Origin: Lachnospiraceae bacterium UBA3850
GTDB taxonomy: Bacteria > Bacillota > Clostridia > Lachnospirales > Lachnospiraceae
Length of the DNA stretch: 64,000 bases
NCBI GenBank assembly: GCA_002392655.1
Contig: DGHK01000019.1
Location: forward strand, 25,556-89,555
Reading direction: 5' to 3'
Shown: piece after piece, positions 18,848 through 27,916 of the stretch
Numbering within the stretch: position 1 is the first letter of the stretch
Layout: every line of letters starts with the position of its first letter
Position numbers and translations under genes: made by a program
Notes under the pieces: generated by a model
Databases searched by the model: none
Told to the model about the DNA's origin: nothing
The model's input: the letters and a program-made list of their open reading frames with translations, nothing else

Positions 18848-20413
18848 ATGGATACTGAAAAGACAGCAAGTATGGATATAGATATTACAGCCAGTGTGGA
18901 TATGGGACCCGAAAGGCTTGCAGGTATACTTATCCATCCAACCTCATTCCCGGGGCCTTACGGAATAGGCGACCTGGGGAAGGGTGCTTATGATTTTATA
19001 GATTTTATGCAAAAATCCGGAATGAAGCTGTGGCAGGTTCTGCCGCTTGGACACACAGGCTTCGGCGATTCGCCTTATCAGCCATTTTCTTCATTCGCAG
19101 GACAGCCGCTTATTATTAGCCTGGATCATATGAGAGAGCTTAATCTTCTCTATGATGATGATTTCAAGGATATGCCACAGTGGAATCCAGAGGATATATG
19201 CTACGGCGATGTGATTGCATTTAAAAACTCTCTTTTCCAGAAGGCTTATGAGAGATTTCTTGATGAAAATATACATGACGGTTTTTCAACAAACGAAGAA
19301 CTGATGAAGGCTTACGAGGATTTCAAGCTTCAGAACAAAAACTGGCTTGATGATTATGCTCTCTTCATGGCAGGAAAGGACTTCCACAAAGGCGCTCCAT
19401 GGTATATGTGGGAGGATGATCTGAAAAATCCTACAGCTGCACAGAGAAAGAAATGGGAGAACAAGTTGGAAAAGGAACTCGGTTACTACGAATTCCTTCA
19501 GTTCTTCTTCGATTTCCAGTGGATGAAGCTCAAAAAATATGCAAATGACAGAGGCATCAGGATTGTCGGAGACATACCTATCTTCGTTGCATGGGACAGT
19601 GTTGATGTCTGGGTAAACAAAAAGCTCTTTAATCTTGATACAAAAGGATACCCAACAGTTGTTGCCGGAGTACCGCCTGATTATTTCTCAGCAACAGGTC
19701 AGCTCTGGGGAAATCCGCTTTACAAATGGCCGGAACACAAGAAAACAAGTTATGAATGGTGGTTCTCACGTATCAAGCATCAGCTAAAGCTGACGGACTA
19801 TCTGAGAATAGATCACTTCAGAGGCTTTGATAAATATTGGGCAGTTCCATACGGAGAACCAACAGCAATTAATGGTAAGTGGGTAAAGGCTCCGGGCGAG
19901 AATTTCTTCACTATGCTTGAATCAACACTCGGTTATCATATGCCTATAATCGCTGAGGATCTCGGAGAAATCGATCACTCAGTTGTTGAACTCAGAGATA
20001 AGTTCGGATTTCCGGGAATGAAGATACTTCAGTTTGCATTTGAGAATCCAAACGAGAACAACTTCCTTCCTCACAATCATGTAAGAAACTGTGTATGCTA
20101 CACAGGTACTCACGATAACGATACTACTCTCGGCTGGTACAAGAATTGTTTTGAACAGTCCAGAGATAAGCTGAGAAGATATTTCAGCACTGACGCAAGT
20201 GATATCTGCTGGGTTATGATAAGAGCTTGCTTCGGTTCTGTTGCAACAATGGCCATCGTACCTATGCAGGATGTACTGGAGCTGGATTCATGGGCCAGAT
20301 TCAACACACCGGGTGTAGGTGAAGGAAACTGGTCATGGAGATACAAGCAGGAGGCTCTGACTGAGCACCTGTCAAAACGTTTATATGAAACAGCGACCAT
20401 GTTTGGACGTTAG
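18848..20413 (+). CDS. malQ: 4-alpha-glucanotransferase (amylomaltase)
   Basis: A 521-residue GH77 enzyme that transfers maltosyl and longer units between alpha-1,4-glucans, used in maltodextrin and glycogen metabolism. Core motifs are AGILIHPTSFPGPYGIGDLG, LPLGHTGFGDSPYQPFS, the nucleophile region LRIDHFRGFDKYW, the acid/base region MPIIAEDLGEID, and TGTHDNDTTLGWY. The first 20 residues are an unusual short extension (TEKTASMDIDITASVDMG) before the family core. A TTG at 18833 would place the ribosome site GGAGG inside the gene, so the ATG at 18848, 8 bases after GGAGG, was chosen. Confidence 0.96.
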   Translation: MDTEKTASMDIDITASVDMGPERLAGILIHPTSFPGPYGIGDLGKGAYDFIDFMQKSGMKLWQVLPLGHTGFGDSPYQPFSSFAGQPLIISLDHMRELNLLYDDDFKDMPQWNPEDICYGDVIAFKNSLFQKAYERFLDENIHDGFSTNEELMKAYEDFKLQNKNWLDDYALFMAGKDFHKGAPWYMWEDDLKNPTAAQRKKWENKLEKELGYYEFLQFFFDFQWMKLKKYANDRGIRIVGDIPIFVAWDSVDVWVNKKLFNLDTKGYPTVVAGVPPDYFSATGQLWGNPLYKWPEHKKTSYEWWFSRIKHQLKLTDYLRIDHFRGFDKYWAVPYGEPTAINGKWVKAPGENFFTMLESTLGYHMPIIAEDLGEIDHSVVELRDKFGFPGMKILQFAFENPNENNFLPHNHVRNCVCYTGTHDNDTTLGWYKNCFEQSRDKLRRYFSTDASDICWVMIRACFGSVATMAIVPMQDVLELDSWARFNTPGVGEGNWSWRYKQEALTEHLSKRLYETATMFGR

Positions 20414-20427
20414 TAAGGAGGTGCCAG

Positions 20428-21165
20428 ATGATAAGATTGGTTATCGCCGCTATATATACATTTTTATCAGTAGTTTTACTGTTCCCTTATCACATCTACC
20501 TATGGTTTGTATCAAAAAAGGACAAGTACAAGGGATGGTATAAGAGCTGGAAATTTGTCGGAAGATTCTTCAAGGGTCTTATCAAGATAGCAGGCACAAA
20601 AGTTGAAGTCCGTGGAGCAGAGAATCTCGCGAAGATTCCGAAAGAGCAGGGAATCCTCTTCATCGGTAATCACCGCAGCTTCTTTGATATAATTATTCTC
20701 CAGACTATAGTCGACAGACCTACAGGCTTTATCGCTAAAAGCGATTTTAAGAAGATTCCGCTTTTCAAGCACTGGGTTACTGACATTGGTGCAATCTTCC
20801 TGGACAGGAAAAATGTCAGAGCAGGTCTTGAAACTATGAATCAGGGTGCCAAATATATGGAAATGGGACTTTCAATAGGTCTCTATCCTGAAGGCACCAG
20901 AAATCACACAGACACTCTTCTTCCATTCAAGAAGGGTGGATACAGAATGGCCAAGAACGCAAAAAGCCCTATAATGCTTGTTGCTGCCACAGGCTTTGAT
21001 GATATCCTTGAAAACAACAAACCACCTGCACTCAGGAAGAGACATGTAATAGTTGAATTCAGCGAGCCTATGTATCCTGACAGAATGGAGAAAGTTGAGT
21101 GCAATAAGCTGTATGAAGAATTCCCCGAGCGTATTCAGAAGATGCTCGATTCTCATAAGAAGTAA
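20428..21165 (+). CDS. plsC: 1-acyl-sn-glycerol-3-phosphate acyltransferase
   Basis: A 245-residue membrane enzyme that acylates lysophosphatidic acid to phosphatidic acid in phospholipid synthesis. An N-terminal hydrophobic segment (residues 1-25) is followed by the acyltransferase motif NHRSFFDIII (the HX4D pair), the acceptor motif GFIAKSDFKKIPLFKHW, and YPEGTRNH. AAGGAGGTG gives a strong ribosome site just before the ATG. It is 14 bases after malQ and 21 bases before the next gene, so it belongs to the same transcript. Confidence 0.94.
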   Translation: MIRLVIAAIYTFLSVVLLFPYHIYLWFVSKKDKYKGWYKSWKFVGRFFKGLIKIAGTKVEVRGAENLAKIPKEQGILFIGNHRSFFDIIILQTIVDRPTGFIAKSDFKKIPLFKHWVTDIGAIFLDRKNVRAGLETMNQGAKYMEMGLSIGLYPEGTRNHTDTLLPFKKGGYRMAKNAKSPIMLVAATGFDDILENNKPPALRKRHVIVEFSEPMYPDRMEKVECNKLYEEFPERIQKMLDSHKK

Positions 21166-21186
21166 TCTATTAAGAGGAGAAAACAT

Positions 21187-21780
21187 ATGATACTTTTAGC
21201 AACCGGATGGATCATCGCCATCATCGTTACTATAGTCCTTGTCGGCATTATGATCGGACTTTATATCTTCGGAAACAAGATGCAGGCAAAGCAGATGGAA
21301 CAGAGAGAGCAGATCAGTGAGGCATCACAGCCTGCTACACTCTTCATCATTGATAAGAAGATTATGCCTATGAGGGATGCCAAGCTTCCGAAGATGGTTA
21401 TGGAACAGGCACCAAAGAGATATCAGAAGGCAAAAATCCCTGTAGTAAAAGCAAAAGTCGGACCACAGATTATGACATTTATCTGCGAAGAGGCTATATA
21501 TGATGATGTTCCATCACATGGCGAGGTTAAGGCCATGGTAAGTGGAATCTATATCACCAGTGTCAGAACTCTTCATAAGAAGACAAAGAAGCTTCATCAG
21601 GAAGAACTCGAGAATGCTCCACGCAAGAAATCCTTCCGTGAGAAGATGGTTAAGAAGCAGGCTGAATATCAGAAGCAGCTTGACTATGAAATTGCCGTAA
21701 AGAAGACGAAGGAAGAAGCAAAGAAGCAGAAAGCTGAAATGAAGAAGAAGAAAGAGCGAGAGAAGAAGATTACTGTATGA
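21187..21780 (+). CDS. Membrane-anchored basic protein of unknown function
   Basis: Not recognised. The 197-residue protein has one N-terminal membrane segment (about residues 6-28, WIIAIIVTIVLVGIMIGLYIF) and no cleavable signal. The middle (about 35-130) looks like a compact domain. The last 60 residues are a highly charged lysine-rich coiled coil (KEEAKKQKAEMKKKKEREKK) likely to contact nucleic acid or acidic lipid on the inner face. It overlaps the next gene by 4 bases (ATGA) and follows plsC by 21, so it is translationally tied to a lipid and protease neighbourhood. Confidence 0.82.
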   Translation: MILLATGWIIAIIVTIVLVGIMIGLYIFGNKMQAKQMEQREQISEASQPATLFIIDKKIMPMRDAKLPKMVMEQAPKRYQKAKIPVVKAKVGPQIMTFICEEAIYDDVPSHGEVKAMVSGIYITSVRTLHKKTKKLHQEELENAPRKKSFREKMVKKQAEYQKQLDYEIAVKKTKEEAKKQKAEMKKKKEREKKITV

Positions 21781-22628
21781 AGCCAAAATATCTGATAATT
21801 ATGATGGCACCGCTTCTTGCGTGCCTTATAGTCACAATACTTGCATATTTTGCCGCTTTCGCTATGACGGTTATCACAGGACAGGTTGATGTACTTGATA
21901 CATATTCCGCCCTTGTTGACGAGGGCATCTTCAACCTGTTCAGATTTACCCTCATTATCATAATGTGCGGAGTATGGTATATGAAAAGCTTCCCTGATAT
22001 TTTCTATCACAGGGAAGCTCCTTTTTCTGTTATTTTAAAGAAAACATTTCACCCAATGGGAATCATTCCGCTTATTCTCCTGGGAGTTTCAATCCAGATA
22101 GCAACTGATAGCATACTATACGTTCTCGGTCACTTTTTCAGGACTGCATTCGCCTCATATGAACATATGATGGAAACCTTTGAAGGAAGCAATTCCGTTC
22201 TTTTTATCATTACGGTCTGCACCATAGGTCCTGTCGCAGAAGAGCTTTTGTTCAGAGGACTTACTCTTCAATATGCGACGAAAGCCTTTGACAATAAGAA
22301 GTATAAATATGCTATAGCAGTGTTTATACAGGCGATTCTATTCGCGGTATATCATGGAAATATAATTCAGTCCACCTACGCTTTTATCTTCGGTCTCCTT
22401 TTCGGAGCCATCACAGTTAAAGCAGGATCCGTACTACCCTCGATTATCACACACTGCACTGTAAATGCCAGCTTGTATCTGCTTCCTGCAGATATTTTCA
22501 AATATCCGAAAAGAGCATTTGTGATAATGATCATATCCTTACTGGCTCTCATCGGAAGCTTTGCTCTGGCATACATCCATTTTGGATCAGACAATTCTAC
22601 TGATGACGACGATAAGCCATCTGAATAA
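21777..22628 (+). CDS. CPBP-family intramembrane glutamic endopeptidase
   Basis: A 283-residue polytopic protein of the CPBP (Abi/CAAX protease-like) family, type II. The signature EELLFRG lies in a membrane helix, followed by AVYHGNIIQSTYAFIFGLLFG and ITHCTVNASLYLL, which carry the conserved histidines and asparagine of the active site. About seven or eight membrane segments are predicted by eye. Members cleave within the membrane or act in bacteriocin self-immunity; no bacteriocin gene is nearby, so the role is unknown. Its start overlaps the previous gene by 4 bases and its end overlaps the end of ddl by 32 bases in the opposite direction. Confidence 0.88.
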   Translation: MKPKYLIIMMAPLLACLIVTILAYFAAFAMTVITGQVDVLDTYSALVDEGIFNLFRFTLIIIMCGVWYMKSFPDIFYHREAPFSVILKKTFHPMGIIPLILLGVSIQIATDSILYVLGHFFRTAFASYEHMMETFEGSNSVLFIITVCTIGPVAEELLFRGLTLQYATKAFDNKKYKYAIAVFIQAILFAVYHGNIIQSTYAFIFGLLFGAITVKAGSVLPSIITHCTVNASLYLLPADIFKYPKRAFVIMIISLLALIGSFALAYIHFGSDNSTDDDDKPSE

Positions 22629-23655
22629 GTCCATCGAGGTAGTCGCACATCTTGTAACCCGCCTTCTCCATAAGCATAGGATACATGCTTATGGACGTAT
22701 GTCCGGGGATAGCATTTATCTCATTAAATACAACTCTGTTTGTTCCATTCTCAAGGAAGAAGTCTACTCTTGCAAGTCCAAAACCATCACACGCTTTGAA
22801 GATGGCTATTGCAGCTTCTCTTATCTCATCAGCTTTTCCATCAGGAAGTTCAGGATCTAATATTGTTTTTGATTCACTGTTATTATACTTAGCATCAAAA
22901 TCATAGAACTCTGCAGCAGCAAGTATCTCACCTACACCGCTTGCTATAACATCATCACCGCAGCCATAAACCGCACACTCTATCTCTCTTCCTACTATTG
23001 CTTCTTCGACCAGTATTTTAGTATCATTTTCAGCCGCAAGCTTGAGACCAGCTATAAGCTCTTCTCTGTTGTGAGCCTTTGATATACCTACTGAAGAACC
23101 TGCGCAGGATGGTTTGATGAATACTGGATACTCTCTCTTTTCTTCTATCCTTTTGACAACACTGTCCATGTCGGAGAGCTCATAGGCTCTGACACCTACA
23201 TAATCGGCCTGATCCACATTTATATCATCCACTATTATTTTAGTAAAAAATTTGTCCATTGTTACTGCACTTGCCAAATGACCGCAGCCTACATACGGAA
23301 TGTCTGCCATCTCGAAGAGCCCCTGTATTGTTCCGTCCTCTCCCCAGAGTCCGTGAAGCACAGGAATAGCTACATCAATATCCCTCTCTTCATAATGTTC
23401 ACCATCTGTTATGATCAGTTTATGATCTGAATCCGGAGATATGATAGCTCGGGTACTTCCATTTTCCCAATCCGACTTGGTGAAGTCCTGAGTGGAATCC
23501 ACCAGAAGCCAATGGCCCTTCTTTGTGATACCTATACATGTTATATCGTATTTATCCTTATCAAGTGCATTTATTACAGTCATTGCCGAAACGCAGGAGA
23601 CATCATGCTCACTTGATCTTCCTCCGAATATAACAGCTACTTTTTTCTTTTCCAT
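22597..23655 (-). CDS. ddl: D-alanine--D-alanine ligase
   Basis: A 352-residue ATP-grasp enzyme that joins two D-alanines for the peptidoglycan stem peptide. Motifs: VAVIFGGRSSEHDVSCVSA at the N-terminus, PVLHGLWGEDGTIQGLFEMADIPYVGCG, the ATP loop PVFIKPSCAGSSVGISKA, and RVDFFLENGTNRVVFNEINAIPGHTSISMYP with the metal ligands. The residue after the VGCG stretch (HLASAVTMDKFFTK) is typical of a D-Ala ligase rather than a D-Ala-D-Lac ligase, which would alter the omega loop; I cannot rule out other specificity without alignment. comF lies 21 bases upstream in the same direction. Confidence 0.95.
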   Translation of the reverse strand: MEKKKVAVIFGGRSSEHDVSCVSAMTVINALDKDKYDITCIGITKKGHWLLVDSTQDFTKSDWENGSTRAIISPDSDHKLIITDGEHYEERDIDVAIPVLHGLWGEDGTIQGLFEMADIPYVGCGHLASAVTMDKFFTKIIVDDINVDQADYVGVRAYELSDMDSVVKRIEEKREYPVFIKPSCAGSSVGISKAHNREELIAGLKLAAENDTKILVEEAIVGREIECAVYGCGDDVIASGVGEILAAAEFYDFDAKYNNSESKTILDPELPDGKADEIREAAIAIFKACDGFGLARVDFFLENGTNRVVFNEINAIPGHTSISMYPMLMEKAGYKMCDYLDGLIQMAYRRHQ

Positions 23656-23676
23656 CGTATCATTTCTCCTAATTGT

Positions 23677-24387
23677 TTATTTACTAACACCAATAGCTAC
23701 ACTGGTATAATACACCTTTTTAATTCCTTTTTCCATACACGCAAGCGTACAAGCTTCTATCGTAGCTCCGGTCGTATATATATCATCTACCAGAAGGACA
23801 ACCTCCGGCATATCCTGTATCTTATCAAATGTTTTAAAGGCTTTCTTCAGATTTTTCTCTCTTTCAGTATTGCTTAGCTGCTTCTGTGGTACTGTAAATG
23901 TCGTCCTTTTCAGGATATCATTTCTTACATTTATTCCCATACATCTTCCCAGCGATACGGCTATCAACTCTGCCTGATTATAGCCTCTAGATAACATCTT
24001 ACGCGGATGAAGAGGAACCGGAATAATAGCCTGAATCTGACATTCCTTAAGCTCTCTTCCGTATACCCGCATTATCTCTTCTCCGTAAAATGCAGCATAT
24101 TCCTGTCTATCACCATACTTAAGTGCCATGAGCGAATCTGAAAGCGGTGGCATATAATTGAAAACCGGGAAGCCTCTTACATAGCTTCTTACACTCTTCC
24201 TGCAATCCATGCAGTATTCTTCCTCCTCAGATTCTATCTCTTTTCCGCATTTGTAGCATCTCGGACTCTCAACGTAGCTGAGACTTCTCCGACACGATTC
24301 ACATACCCTGCCACTATCTAACGAAAGCAATTCGTCACATACCGCGCATCTGGGTGGGAACAGTATATCCTTCAGTTTTTCCTTCAA
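23677..24387 (-). CDS. comF: ComF-family phosphoribosyltransferase-like protein
   Basis: A 236-residue protein of the ComFC family, linked to DNA uptake in competent bacteria and widely kept in non-competent ones. Two zinc-ribbon halves of CxxC type lie in the first 65 residues (CAVCDELL, CESCRRS, CYKCGKE, CMDCRKS). The C-terminal phosphoribosyltransferase fold has the PRPP-binding motif VVLLVDDIYTTGATIEA. The centre carries IIPVPLHPRKMLSRGYNQAELIA, a ComF hallmark. recD2 sits 10 bases upstream, so they are likely in one transcript. Confidence 0.93.
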   Translation of the reverse strand: MKEKLKDILFPPRCAVCDELLSLDSGRVCESCRRSLSYVESPRCYKCGKEIESEEEEYCMDCRKSVRSYVRGFPVFNYMPPLSDSLMALKYGDRQEYAAFYGEEIMRVYGRELKECQIQAIIPVPLHPRKMLSRGYNQAELIAVSLGRCMGINVRNDILKRTTFTVPQKQLSNTEREKNLKKAFKTFDKIQDMPEVVLLVDDIYTTGATIEACTLACMEKGIKKVYYTSVAIGVSK

Positions 24388-24397
24388 ACTACACTCC

Positions 24398-26788
24398 TTA
24401 AATTCCTTCTATATCAAATCCATCAGGAGAAAAGGCACCAAATTCAAATCCGTCTTCAGAGAACGCCTCCGGTCCGAACTCCTCCTGCATAAATTCCCTC
24501 ATATCATCCTCTGCAAAAAGAGCCTTCATCTCTTCTCTTCCGGCCACCTCATCCAACTCCAGAAGTCTATCCTTGAATCCGGTATATCTCCTCTGTTCTG
24601 TTGTATTATCAATCATCTCATTTACTTTTCCGAGATTTCCAACCAAAACCACCATCCTGACCGCTCTGGTTACTGCGGTATATATAAGATTTCTATTGAG
24701 CAGCTTTCTTGGGCCGGAAAAAAGCGGTATCACAACAGCCGGATACTCAGACCCCTGAGACTTATGAATAGTTATGGCAAATGCGTGTTCCAGCTCATCG
24801 AGCTGTGAATACTCATACACTGCCACCCTTCCGTCGTCAAATGTAACTGTTACTTCTTCATCGAAATCATTAATCTCAGTTATTATGCCCATATCTCCAT
24901 TGAAGACACCTACACCCTGATCCAGTATTCCACTTCTGAACTGTCCACTGAATATCTTCCACTCTATCTTGTAGTTATTCTTCGTCTGCATGATTTTGTC
25001 ACCCTCTCGAAGAATCACTCCGTTTCTTTCCTTCTCCCTTTTATCAGGAGATGGGGGATTGATAGAGACCTGAAGCTTTTTATTCAACTCCTCTACTCCG
25101 AGATCATAATGTCTGGTTGGTGTAAGCACCTCTATATCCATTGGCGATATTCCGAGATACTTTGGCAGATTGTTTGTCACAAGCTCGCTGATTTCCTTGG
25201 ATATCTCATACGAATTCCTTCGCGGAATGAAGAAGAAATCACTCGATTTATTATTTATCTCCAGATGAACGCCGTTTTTAATCTTGTGTGCATTCTCTAC
25301 AATGAAGCTGTCATCTGACTGCCTGAATATATGATCCAAAACAGTGACCGGAAAGCAGCCGCTGTCTATTATGTCATGAAGTACATTTCCTGCTCCAACC
25401 GGTGGGAGCTGATCAGTATCTCCCACAAGAACGAGTCTTGTTCCCTCAGGAATAGCCTTGAGAAGTGCCAGGAACAGAAATGAATCCACCATCGATGCTT
25501 CATCGATTATCACAGCATTACACTCCAGTGGGCACTGATCATTTCTGTTGAATCTAAGTATTGACTTCTCGCCATTCGAATCAGGCTCGCCGGAAAATTC
25601 CAGCAATCTGTGTATGGTCTGTGCCTTGTAGCCAGTCGATTCTGTGATTCTCTTTGCAGCTCTTCCTGTCGGTGCTGCGAGCAATACTACATCGGCCTGA
25701 TACTCAAAATACTTTATGATTGCATTTATGATAGTTGTCTTACCTGTTCCCGGACCACCTGTAATAACTGATACTCCGGAGCTTACAGCCAGGATAACCG
25801 CCTCCCTCTGTTCAGGTGCAAGCTCTATCTTCTCTTCCTTTTCAACTCTTTCTATTGCCTCTTCTATTTCTTCCCTTATCGTATCGTGCTCAAACCTAAG
25901 TCCCATAAGCCTCTTTGCACTCTCTATTTCCATACGGTAGTTCCAGTAGGAGTACACCACCGTCTTATCATCAATCTCCTTTAACACGACTCTTCTGGCT
26001 ATATTCATGTCCAGAAGCTGATCGTGAAGCCTATCCTCAAATTCTTCATACGAAGTATCAGGGCTCAGTAGCTCATATGCCTTCTGTATCAGCATATTTT
26101 CCGGCAGATACATATGTCCCAGACTCATAGACTGATTCAGTATATATATAACTGCTGACTGTATACGAAACTCCGAATCGGGTGACACTCCTGACTGTAC
26201 TGCGATTCCATCCACCATCTTGAATCCTACTCCCGATACCCTGTCTGCAATCATATAAGGATTAGTTTCGATTATTTTGTAAACATTTTCACCAAATTCC
26301 TTGTATATCTTCATCGCCAGATTAACGGTGATTCCATACTTTGAAAGCTTCATGATAACATTTCTGTAAGCCCTGTTTTCACTGTAGCTTACCGCTATCT
26401 TGCTTGCCATCCTCTCGGATATACCTCTTATCTCAGCGAGTCTTTCCGGTTCCTCATCTACTATCCGGAGTGTATCATCTCCAAACTTTTTCACTATTCT
26501 TTTTGCCAGTGCCTCACCCACGCCCTTTATCACACCCGAAGACAGGAATCTCAGCACTCCTTCAGTATCATCAGGCATGCTGAGCTCAGCTGTGTTAATC
26601 TTGAATTGTATATCGTACTGAGGATGATGCACATATTCTCCGTCAGCCTGAATAAACATCCCCTCAGCAATTCCGGGCACGTTTCCGACAAAGACCTCAT
26701 CACCCTCAGGTCCTTCAACAAGGAAAACCGCATACCCGTTTTCCTCATTCTGATATATGATTTTGTTTATATATCCTTCCTGAACCAT
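24398..26788 (-). CDS. recD2: ATP-dependent DNA helicase, RecD2/YrrC type
   Basis: A 796-residue superfamily 1B helicase of the RecD2 type that works without RecBC and is linked to replication-fork and mismatch repair functions. The N-terminal OB-like and helix-hairpin-helix repeats (about residues 1-230; IRGISERMASKIAVSY, VSGVGFKMVDGIAV) precede Walker A (VITGGPGTGKTTIINAI), Walker B (AVIIDEASMVDSFLF), VLVGDTDQLPPVGAGNVLHDII, and the C-terminal AFAITIHKSQGSEYPAVVIPL and NLIYTAVTRA motifs. The tail after residue 745 is acidic and Phe/Gly-rich (EFGPEAFSEDGFEFGAFSPDG), which could bind a partner. It lies upstream of comF. Confidence 0.95.
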   Translation of the reverse strand: MVQEGYINKIIYQNEENGYAVFLVEGPEGDEVFVGNVPGIAEGMFIQADGEYVHHPQYDIQFKINTAELSMPDDTEGVLRFLSSGVIKGVGEALAKRIVKKFGDDTLRIVDEEPERLAEIRGISERMASKIAVSYSENRAYRNVIMKLSKYGITVNLAMKIYKEFGENVYKIIETNPYMIADRVSGVGFKMVDGIAVQSGVSPDSEFRIQSAVIYILNQSMSLGHMYLPENMLIQKAYELLSPDTSYEEFEDRLHDQLLDMNIARRVVLKEIDDKTVVYSYWNYRMEIESAKRLMGLRFEHDTIREEIEEAIERVEKEEKIELAPEQREAVILAVSSGVSVITGGPGTGKTTIINAIIKYFEYQADVVLLAAPTGRAAKRITESTGYKAQTIHRLLEFSGEPDSNGEKSILRFNRNDQCPLECNAVIIDEASMVDSFLFLALLKAIPEGTRLVLVGDTDQLPPVGAGNVLHDIIDSGCFPVTVLDHIFRQSDDSFIVENAHKIKNGVHLEINNKSSDFFFIPRRNSYEISKEISELVTNNLPKYLGISPMDIEVLTPTRHYDLGVEELNKKLQVSINPPSPDKREKERNGVILREGDKIMQTKNNYKIEWKIFSGQFRSGILDQGVGVFNGDMGIITEINDFDEEVTVTFDDGRVAVYEYSQLDELEHAFAITIHKSQGSEYPAVVIPLFSGPRKLLNRNLIYTAVTRAVRMVVLVGNLGKVNEMIDNTTEQRRYTGFKDRLLELDEVAGREEMKALFAEDDMREFMQEEFGPEAFSEDGFEFGAFSPDGFDIEGI

Positions 26789-26849
26789 ATCACACTCACT
26801 TGTTATTCTATAACACCAGCCGACCTGTCCTTTTTGTCATAATGTCAAC

Positions 26850-26885
26850 ATAGGTGTCACAGGTTCTTCAACCTATGACACCTAT
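26850..26885. terminator. Long hairpin after mreB
   Basis: Two 16-base arms (26850-26865 and 26870-26885, ATAGGTGTCACAGGTT against its complement) pair with one G-U, with a 4-base loop. There is no U run on the minus strand after it (GTTGACATTATG follows), so it may be a factor-dependent stop or an RNA-stability element for mreB rather than a classical terminator. On the plus strand it is followed by TATTATTTT. Confidence 0.55.
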
Positions 26886-26909
26886 TATTTTCCGATAACT
26901 CTTTTCAGA

Positions 26910-27902
26910 TTAATCCTCCTGATCTGCCAGGAAGTCTATATACTTTCCTGTTCCGACAGCCACAACAGACATCGGATCCTCTGCAGTAACAGTAGTGATA
27001 CCTGTCTTCTCCTCTATAAGCTGTTCCAGTCCGTGAAGCAGTGCGCCTCCTCCTGTAAGAACTATACCTCTGTCAGAGATATCAGCCGCAAGCTCAGGCG
27101 GAGTCTTCTCCAGAACAGCATGTATAGCCTCTACAACCTGTGCAGCCGGTTCCCTGAGTGCTTCCTCAGTCTCATCAGATGTGATAGTAACTGTTTTCGG
27201 AAGTCCTGTCACCAGATTTCTTCCCCTTACATCCATAGAGATATTCTCAGGACGCTTATAGCTGGTTCCGATATTAATCTTTACCTCCTCAGCACTTCTT
27301 TCACCAATGAGAAGGTTATGTCTCTTTCTTATATACTTGATGATGGCATCATCAAAATCATTTCCAGCAACCTTTATGGATGATGTAACAACAGGACCAC
27401 CCATAGATATAACAGCTACATCAGTAGTTCCACCACCGATATCAACTATCATATTACCTACCGGTCTTACTATATCAATTCCTGCGCCTATTGCTGCAGC
27501 TATAGGCTCCTCAACGATATTAACATATCTTGCACCGGCATTATATGTAGCTGTCTCAACCGCTCTCTTCTCAACCTCTGTAGCTCCTGACGGAACACAG
27601 ATAGATATACGCGGCCTCCTTCCGAAGAGATTACGTCCTATCGCCTTCTTTATAAAGTACTTAAGCATCTCCTCAGCCTTAGTATAGTCTGAGATAACAC
27701 CATGCTTAAGTGGTCTTATGGCGATCAGGTTACCCGGAGTTCTTCCAAGCATCAGACGTGCTTCCTCTCCGATTTCAACTATCTTCTCCGAATCTTTATC
27801 ATAGGCGATAACTGTAGGCTCCTTCAGAACCACGCCTCTTCCCCTAACGTATACAAGAATACTCGTTGTACCAAGATCTATTCCTATATCCAGATTTGCC
27901 AT
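26910..27902 (-). CDS. mreB: Rod-shape-determining protein, MreB/Mbl family
   Basis: A 330-residue bacterial actin that organises sidewall peptidoglycan synthesis at the inner membrane. Nucleotide-binding motifs are DIGIDLGTTSILVYV (phosphate 1), MIVDIGGGTTDVAVIS (phosphate 2) and GIVLTGGGALLHGLEQ (adenosine). NLIAIRPLKHGVISDY is the usual MreB stretch. It has no mreC or mreD next to it, so it may be an Mbl- or MreBH-like paralogue. It is cotranscribed, 14 bases behind, with an unusual PAS/GAF protein, which is not a typical mreB partner. The gene is followed by a long hairpin. Confidence 0.94.
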   Translation of the reverse strand: MANLDIGIDLGTTSILVYVRGRGVVLKEPTVIAYDKDSEKIVEIGEEARLMLGRTPGNLIAIRPLKHGVISDYTKAEEMLKYFIKKAIGRNLFGRRPRISICVPSGATEVEKRAVETATYNAGARYVNIVEEPIAAAIGAGIDIVRPVGNMIVDIGGGTTDVAVISMGGPVVTSSIKVAGNDFDDAIIKYIRKRHNLLIGERSAEEVKINIGTSYKRPENISMDVRGRNLVTGLPKTVTITSDETEEALREPAAQVVEAIHAVLEKTPPELAADISDRGIVLTGGGALLHGLEQLIEEKTGITTVTAEDPMSVVAVGTGKYIDFLADQED

Positions 27903-27916
27903 TTATTCTTCCTCTC

